Shown here in pieces: positions 36,702 through 41,360 of a DNA stretch of 41,360 bases. A model generated the notes under the pieces. That model was not told the DNA's origin and did not search any database. It saw nothing but the letters and a program-made list of their open reading frames with translations. Position 1 is the first letter of the stretch. Each line of letters opens with the position of its first letter. The stretch is from CAVXFS01 sp049582805 (GTDB lineage: Bacteria > Pseudomonadota > Gammaproteobacteria > Burkholderiales > Gallionellaceae): the NCBI GenBank assembly GCA_049582805.1, contig JBAUUR010000169.1, forward strand, positions 1 through 41,360. Direction: 5' to 3'. The translations under genes and the position numbers were made by a program.

Positions 36702-38219
36702 TTATTCGCTGATTGCCAGGTTAAGGTCAAGCTGATTGATGTCATCAGTCTTGTCGGCCTTGCCGTTGCCGCGCGCCGCCTCGACCATGTCCAGATACTC
36801 GGGCGTGATGTCGCCGGTGATGTACTTGCCGTCAAAGCAGGATGAGTCAAAATGGCGTATGGCCGGGTTAGCCTTTTGCACGGCCGCCTTGAGGTCTTCA
36901 AGATCCTGGTATACGAGCCGATCGGCTTCGATCTCGCGGCAGATTTCCGCATCGTTGCGGCCGGTGGCGATCAACTCGCTGCGCGATGGCATATCTATGC
37001 CATACACGTTCGGGAAGCGCACCGGCGGTGCGGCGGAAGCGAAGTAAACCTTGCGCGCACCGGCCTCCCGCGCCATTTGCACGATCTCGCGGCTGGTCGT
37101 GCCGCGCACGATGGAATCGTCCACCAGCAGCACATTCTTGTTCCTGAATTCCACGCTGATGGGATTCAGCTTCTGGCGCACCGATTTTTTGCGCATCGCC
37201 TGCCCCGGCATGATGAAAGTGCGCCCGATGTAGCGGTTCTTCACAAAGCCTTCGCGAAACGGGATGCCAAGCCGATTGGCCAGTTGCAGCGCACTCGGGC
37301 GGCTGGAGTCGGGGATGGGGATGACCACGTCGATGTCGTGCTCCGGCCATTCACGCCGGAGTTTGTCTGCCAGGTATTCGCCCATGTTGAGCCGGGTCTC
37401 ATACACCGATACGCCGTCGATAACCGAATCGGGCCGTGCCAGATAGACATATTCGAAAATGCAGGGATTGAGTGATGCATGCGGCGCGCACTGCTGGCTG
37501 TGAAAATTGCCGTCAAAGTCGATGAACACTGCTTCGCCAGGCGCGATATCGCGTATCAATTTGAAGCCCAGCGTATCCAGCGCCACACTTTCCGATGCGA
37601 TCAGATAATCAATCCCCTGTTCGGTCTCATGACCACCGATCACCAGCGGCCGGATGCCGTATGCGTCGCGAAACGCCAGCAATCCGTAGCCAGCGATCAT
37701 CGCCACCACAGCATAGGCACCGCGGCACCGCCGATGCACGCCGGCAACTGCTGAAAAGATGGCTTTTGCATTGAGGCGCGGCTGTTTGCATTCATCCTGC
37801 AGTTCGTGCGCCAGGACATTGAGCAATACTTCAGAATCGGAATTGGTGTTCACATGGCGCCGGTCATCGAGAAATACTTCCTGCTGCAACTGCGCCGTGT
37901 TGGTCAGGTTGCCGTTATGTCCCAGCACGATGCCGAAAGGTGAATTGACGTAGAACGGCTGCGCTTCATTATGGTCGATGGCCGATCCGGCCGTCGGATA
38001 ACGCACATGGGCGATGCCGGCATTGCCCTGCAGCGAACGCATGTTGCGGGTGCGGAATACATCGCGCACCAGCCCATTGCCCTTGTGCAGGTGAAAGGTG
38101 TTTCCATTCACGGTGGCGATTCCGGCAGCATCCTGTCCGCGATGCTGCAATACCTGCAAGCCGTCATACAGCAACTGGTTGACGGGGGTTTGCGCTACAA
38201 CGCCAAGAATGCCGCACAT
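36702..38219 (-). CDS. purF: Amidophosphoribosyltransferase
   Basis: First committed step of purine synthesis: glutamine and PRPP give phosphoribosylamine. 505 residues. The Ntn glutaminase domain begins MCGILGVVAQ, with Cys2 as nucleophile once Met is removed, followed by LQHRGQDAAGI and IAHVRYPTAG; the C-terminal phosphoribosyltransferase domain carries the PRPP loop NVLLVDDSIVRGTTS and YGIDMPSRSELIA. Last gene of the folC-SPOR-cvpA-purF operon, 16 bp behind cvpA. Confidence 0.97.
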   Translation of the reverse strand: MCGILGVVAQTPVNQLLYDGLQVLQHRGQDAAGIATVNGNTFHLHKGNGLVRDVFRTRNMRSLQGNAGIAHVRYPTAGSAIDHNEAQPFYVNSPFGIVLGHNGNLTNTAQLQQEVFLDDRRHVNTNSDSEVLLNVLAHELQDECKQPRLNAKAIFSAVAGVHRRCRGAYAVVAMIAGYGLLAFRDAYGIRPLVIGGHETEQGIDYLIASESVALDTLGFKLIRDIAPGEAVFIDFDGNFHSQQCAPHASLNPCIFEYVYLARPDSVIDGVSVYETRLNMGEYLADKLRREWPEHDIDVVIPIPDSSRPSALQLANRLGIPFREGFVKNRYIGRTFIMPGQAMRKKSVRQKLNPISVEFRNKNVLLVDDSIVRGTTSREIVQMAREAGARKVYFASAAPPVRFPNVYGIDMPSRSELIATGRNDAEICREIEADRLVYQDLEDLKAAVQKANPAIRHFDSSCFDGKYITGDITPEYLDMVEAARGNGKADKTDDINQLDLNLAISE

Positions 38220-38235
38220 GTTTTTTCCAGTGATT

Positions 38236-38724
38236 TCAGTTTTGATAATGAATTTTCTGCGCCACGCTATCCGGCAGCCAGATTCTGGCTTGCAGTGCCA
38301 ATTGTTCCATGGGCTTGCTCAACCCCGAATTTTTCCAAAACGTATGTTGCGGCAACTTGGTCAATCCTGCCAGCAGCACCAGCACCAACAGCACCAGCAC
38401 ACCTCGCAATGCCCCGAACAAGGCTCCCAAAAAACCGTCGAGCCAGCGCAAGCCAACCCACTTTACCAATTTCGACAACAGCCACGCCAGAATACCGCTG
38501 GCTATCAACGTCGCCATGAACAACAGCGCATACGACAACATCAGATTCAGATGTTCACGGGACAGCGGCAGCATAGCTGCCAAATCTTCGGCAAACAGCC
38601 TGGAAACCACAAATGCAGCTACCCATCCGGCCAGCGACAACACCTCATAAACCAGCCCGCGCCACCACCCAAAAATCACCGACAATGTCAAGATTGCGAT
38701 GGCTGTGTAATCAAACCCGCCCAT
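38236..38724 (-). CDS. cvpA: CvpA family membrane protein
   Basis: 162-residue inner-membrane protein with about four helices (AIAILTLSVIFGWWRGLVYE, LSLAGWVAAFVVSRLF, LLFMATLIASGILAWLL, GALRGVLVLLVLVLLAGL). CvpA was first found as needed for colicin V production and is nearly always next to purF; its biochemical role is unsettled. 4 bp behind the SPOR gene, 16 bp ahead of purF. Confidence 0.93.
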   Translation of the reverse strand: MGGFDYTAIAILTLSVIFGWWRGLVYEVLSLAGWVAAFVVSRLFAEDLAAMLPLSREHLNLMLSYALLFMATLIASGILAWLLSKLVKWVGLRWLDGFLGALFGALRGVLVLLVLVLLAGLTKLPQHTFWKNSGLSKPMEQLALQARIWLPDSVAQKIHYQN

Positions 38725-38728
38725 TGAA

Positions 38729-39430
38729 TTAAGTCAATGGCGTAACTATCGCTTTCAAGCCCTGCGCTTCAAGCCTGGATTGAACCTTGTCCGCTTCCTC
38801 GCGCGTCTTGAATGGCCCAACCCTGACGCGCATTACATTTCCAGCCTTCTCGATATATGCCTTGATGCCTTTCTGGCTTAACCTTTTCTGCACATCATGT
38901 GCAGTCTGGGGATTGGAGTATGCGCCAACCTGTACCACAAAACCGGATTTCGCGGCAGGATGCGGAACCTCGCCAGCCGGCTTTTCGGCAGCCTTGGCAG
39001 AGGCTTCTGGTTTGGCAGCAGATTTGGCCGGCGCGCTTGACGCTGCGGGCTTGGCGGATGCAGCTTCGCTCCGAGCCTGTGCGCTGGCTGGTTTGGTTTT
39101 GATCTCCGGCTGCGCCGCAAGCGATTGTGGCGCGACTGGCAAAGCTCCGGCAGCAGCCGCCACAGCAGGCGTATCAGCGGCTACCGGCACGCTTGAGGCG
39201 AGGTCCGGAGCACTGGCCGGTACCGGCTCCATTTTGGGATTGAATTCGCCAACGGTATTTTTGTCAGGGATGCGCAGTTCGATGTTCTGATCCAGAGGCT
39301 TGGGCTCTCTGTCCAACACCATGGGCAACACCACCACAACCACCGTGATCAATGCCACCGCGCCGATCAGGCGCCGTCGCGCACGCCGCTTCAGGCTGTC
39401 CTCATCATCCATTTTCTGCTGTTTTGCCAT
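38729..39430 (-). CDS. dedD: SPOR-domain (DedD-like) cell-division protein
   Basis: About 233 residues: a short cytoplasmic N-terminus (MAKQQKMDDEDSLKRRARRR), one membrane helix (LIGAVALITVVVVVLPMVL), a long Ala/Pro/Lys-rich periplasmic linker, and a C-terminal SPOR domain (GFVVQVGAYSNPQTAHDVQK ... MRVRVGPFKTREEADKVQSR) that binds denuded septal peptidoglycan. Matches E. coli DedD in position (folC-dedD-cvpA-purF) and layout. ATG at 39430 is preferred to a TTG at 39457 that would overlap folC. Confidence 0.9.
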   Translation of the reverse strand: MAKQQKMDDEDSLKRRARRRLIGAVALITVVVVVLPMVLDREPKPLDQNIELRIPDKNTVGEFNPKMEPVPASAPDLASSVPVAADTPAVAAAAGALPVAPQSLAAQPEIKTKPASAQARSEAASAKPAASSAPAKSAAKPEASAKAAEKPAGEVPHPAAKSGFVVQVGAYSNPQTAHDVQKRLSQKGIKAYIEKAGNVMRVRVGPFKTREEADKVQSRLEAQGLKAIVTPLT

Positions 39431-39447
39431 CGTGTGTCTTGTCGCCG

Positions 39448-40716
39448 TCAACCGCAACGCAAACCGCGCGCCCGCATGACATCCGCCACCGTGTAGAATG
39501 AACCGAAGGCCGCGATTCTATCATTTTCGGCAGCGACATTGCAGGCATGGTGCATAGCCTCTTGCGCGGAGGGGAATACCATGATTTCCCCCTGTACCGC
39601 CTCTGCGCGCAGCACCCGCGCCAGTTCATCGGCGCTCGCCCCGCGCGGAGCGTCTATGTCCGCCACCAGCCACACATCCACCTGCTCCTTCAGCGCCCGC
39701 GCCACCCCCGCCATGTCCTTGTCCTTGAGCATGGCGAACACAGCGAAAGTTTTATGGCAAGGCGGCAGGCCGGCCAGATTCTGCGCCAGAGAACGCGCGG
39801 CATGCGGATTGTGCGCCACATCCAGAATGATCTGCGGCCGACCCGGCAGCACCTGGAAGCGCCCCGGCAAGCTGACTTCGACCAGTCCGCGCCGCACCGC
39901 CTCCATGCTCACCGGCAATTTATCTTTCAGCACATCCAATGCGGCCAGCGCGGCTGCGGCATTGTTGAGCTGGTACGCGCCGCGCAGGGCGGGATAAGGT
40001 AACGCATTGCGCGTTCCATTCATCCCGTGAAAATCCCATTGCTGCGAACTTGCCGCGTAACGGAATTGCTTGCCCAGTTGCCATAGCTCCGCGCCGATGC
40101 GTTGCGCTTCTGTTGCGATGGCGGCAGGCATGTCCCGGTCACCAAAAATAGCCACCTTGCCCGCCCGAAAAATCCCCGCCTTCTCAAACGCGATCTGTTC
40201 ACGCGTATCGCCTAGGTATTCGGTGTGGTCGATGTCCACGCTGGCGACCACCGCGCAATCGCTGTCGAACACATTCACCGCATCCAGCCTGCCGCCCAGC
40301 CCGACTTCCAGGATGGCGACTTCCACCTTGTGCTCGATGAAGCACTGTATCGCGGCCAGCGTGCCGAATTCAAAGTAAGTAAGCGATATGCCTCCACGAG
40401 CTTGGTCGATTTTCTCAAACGCAGCACACAACTCCGCATCGCTTGCCTGCTCCTTTGCGATGCGCACCCGCTCGTTGTACTCCAGCAGATGCGGCGAGGT
40501 GTAGCAGCCGACGCGGTACCCGGCGGCGTGCAGCATGGATTCCAGCATCGCGCACACCGACCCCTTGCCGTTGGTGCCGCCGACCGTGATGATGGGAAAA
40601 TCAGCGTGAAGACTCAGCCGCTGTTTGACTTGCGCGACGCGCTCCAGACCGAGCGCAATGGTCTTCGGGTGTAACGATTCGAGGTAGGTTAGCCAGCTGG
40701 CCAGAGTGTTGGGCAT
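39448..40716 (-). CDS. folC: Dihydrofolate synthase/folylpolyglutamate synthase
   Basis: Adds glutamate to dihydropteroate and to reduced folates. About 422 residues of the Mur-ligase fold: ATP loop ITVGGTNGKGSVCAMLE, CYTSPHLLEYNERVRI, LEVGLGGRLDAVNVFD, ASVDIDHTEYLGDT and C-terminal ILDVAHNPHAARSL. ATG at 40716 (MPNTLASWLTYLESLHP) is chosen; an in-frame upstream ATG would lie inside the adjoining palindromic repeat. First gene of the folC-SPOR-cvpA-purF operon. accD, commonly upstream of folC, is absent and replaced by the repeat and an HNH gene. Confidence 0.95.
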   Translation of the reverse strand: MPNTLASWLTYLESLHPKTIALGLERVAQVKQRLSLHADFPIITVGGTNGKGSVCAMLESMLHAAGYRVGCYTSPHLLEYNERVRIAKEQASDAELCAAFEKIDQARGGISLTYFEFGTLAAIQCFIEHKVEVAILEVGLGGRLDAVNVFDSDCAVVASVDIDHTEYLGDTREQIAFEKAGIFRAGKVAIFGDRDMPAAIATEAQRIGAELWQLGKQFRYAASSQQWDFHGMNGTRNALPYPALRGAYQLNNAAAALAALDVLKDKLPVSMEAVRRGLVEVSLPGRFQVLPGRPQIILDVAHNPHAARSLAQNLAGLPPCHKTFAVFAMLKDKDMAGVARALKEQVDVWLVADIDAPRGASADELARVLRAEAVQGEIMVFPSAQEAMHHACNVAAENDRIAAFGSFYTVADVMRARGLRCG

Positions 40717-40724
40717 TTGGTTTT

Positions 40725-40805
40725 GTAGGGTGCAATAAGCGCAGAGCATTGCACCATATTTCGTTGAAACATCCGGTGCAATGCCCGTTGGTTATTGCAC
40801 CCTAC
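40725..40805. repeat. 81-bp palindromic repeat
   Basis: Perfect outer arms GTAGGGTGCAATAA and TTATTGCACCCTAC and perfect inner arms GCATTGCACC and GGTGCAATGC surround a short centre. Elements with GTAGGGTGC ends recur in many proteobacterial genomes. It starts 9 bp upstream of the folC start codon and its right arm supplies the HNH stop codon (TAG). Confidence 0.8.
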
Positions 40806-41326
40806 GTGGGTTGAACATCACTTTTTCCAATGTTGCAGACATGACAGAGAACTTGAAGATTTTCAAGCTTTGTTTCGCCACCTTTGCTCCAAGGAATCAC
40901 ATGATCGATTTGAAGAGTAGCTCTATTGCGGGCTTCGGCACCACAAAGCTGACAGCGCGCACCATCACGCATAAGAACTAGAGCGCGTAACCGCCAATTG
41001 ATATTTCTTGGGGTGCGTCGCAGTTGTAAAGGAGAAGCATTTTGTGTCGCTGGTTCAGGAGCTACGCCTTCATTGGCCCATGCAACGAAAGCCTCGAGAG
41101 CTTTGCGCCAAGTGCCAAACCGCTTTTCATACGTACCGGAGGAAAACAAAGAATTCTCTCTTGTTAAATCTTGGTATTTCGGCTGACGACCAAGTTTGAG
41201 CCAGACAGCAACGAGATTTTCAAATAACTGCTCATTTGTGAGATGAAGGTTTCGAGTCTTTTCTAGCAGTTTGTTGAAATTCTCGATGTTTGCAAATGTG
41301 GAAAATTTTTGACCTCTCAGAAAGCC
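40802..41326 (-). CDS. HNH endonuclease, 5'-incomplete
   Basis: The frame is open for 174 codons from a stop at 41327. It holds a helical N-terminal part (LHLTNEQLFENLVAVWLKLG, FGTWRKALEAFVAWANEG) typical of a widespread HNH family, and a C-terminal HNH-zinc domain CQLCGAEARNRATLQIDHVI followed by PWSKGGETKLENLQVLCHVC, with two CxxC pairs. Such proteins are putative nucleases of unknown role, often in accessory DNA. No ATG, GTG or TTG exists in the frame before a TTG at 41149, which would cut off the conserved N-terminal part, so the 5' end is probably lost or frameshifted near 41327. The stop codon lies in the adjoining palindromic repeat. Possibly a pseudogene. Confidence 0.7.
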   Translation of the reverse strand, partial: GFLRGQKFSTFANIENFNKLLEKTRNLHLTNEQLFENLVAVWLKLGRQPKYQDLTRENSLFSSGTYEKRFGTWRKALEAFVAWANEGVAPEPATQNASPLQLRRTPRNINWRLRALVLMRDGARCQLCGAEARNRATLQIDHVIPWSKGGETKLENLQVLCHVCNIGKSDVQPT

Positions 41327-41360
41327 CTACAGTCGATTTTCAGATCACCGGGAGGGGTAA
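41327..41360. other. Window edge, possible element end
   Basis: The last bases do not continue the HNH frame. The sequence (TAGGGC on the minus strand next to a CCCTCCCGGTG segment) may be the end of another mobile element, but it is cut off by the window. Confidence 0.2.

Overview
The window reads as chromosomal DNA of a betaproteobacterium. The best guess is the Nitrosomonadales/Gallionellaceae area, judged from the betaproteobacterial look of the housekeeping proteins, a folC-SPOR-cvpA-purF operon and a CbbO/NorD-like protein. No rRNA, tRNA or CRISPR array was seen, and the lineage is an inference.

Layout. 1-1402: NHL-repeat lipoprotein and a GC-rich gene-free stretch. 1403-7651: alaS (with an unusual insert), an HPP membrane protein, rimO behind an orphan terminator, and an ankyrin protein. 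7652-12886: accessory zone with two copies of a ~160-bp inverted-repeat element, two small membrane proteins (one built from two tandem copies of one unit), a VWA protein related to CbbO/NorD, and a broken DDE transposase. 12887-16109: a compact three-gene cassette (alkaline-phosphatase/sulfatase-fold enzyme, LicC-like nucleotidyltransferase, small-molecule or protein kinase-fold enzyme). 16110-16739: IS debris and a possible structured RNA with a terminator before nadE. 18395-27591: glycogen/maltodextrin locus, glgC-GH57-malQ on the minus strand diverging from glgB on the plus strand, then a lysine/alanine-rich DUF2934 protein and pgi; no glgA is present. 27703-34430: kup, DUF2950, DUF3300 and a hybrid histidine kinase, all on the minus strand. 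34589-36658: IS3-type transposase debris, a CYTH-CHAD protein, and a third copy of the inverted-repeat element abutting its start codon. 36702-40716: folC, SPOR/DedD, cvpA, purF operon on the minus strand. 40725-41360: an 81-bp palindromic repeat and a 5'-broken HNH endonuclease gene.

The most distinctive points are the three-copy MITE-like family, one copy of which supplies the 5' context of a gene; the uncharacterised sulfatase-fold/nucleotidyltransferase/kinase cassette flanked by IS remnants; and the internally duplicated TPCFYGAL membrane protein. All function calls are from reading motifs by eye; no database search was possible.
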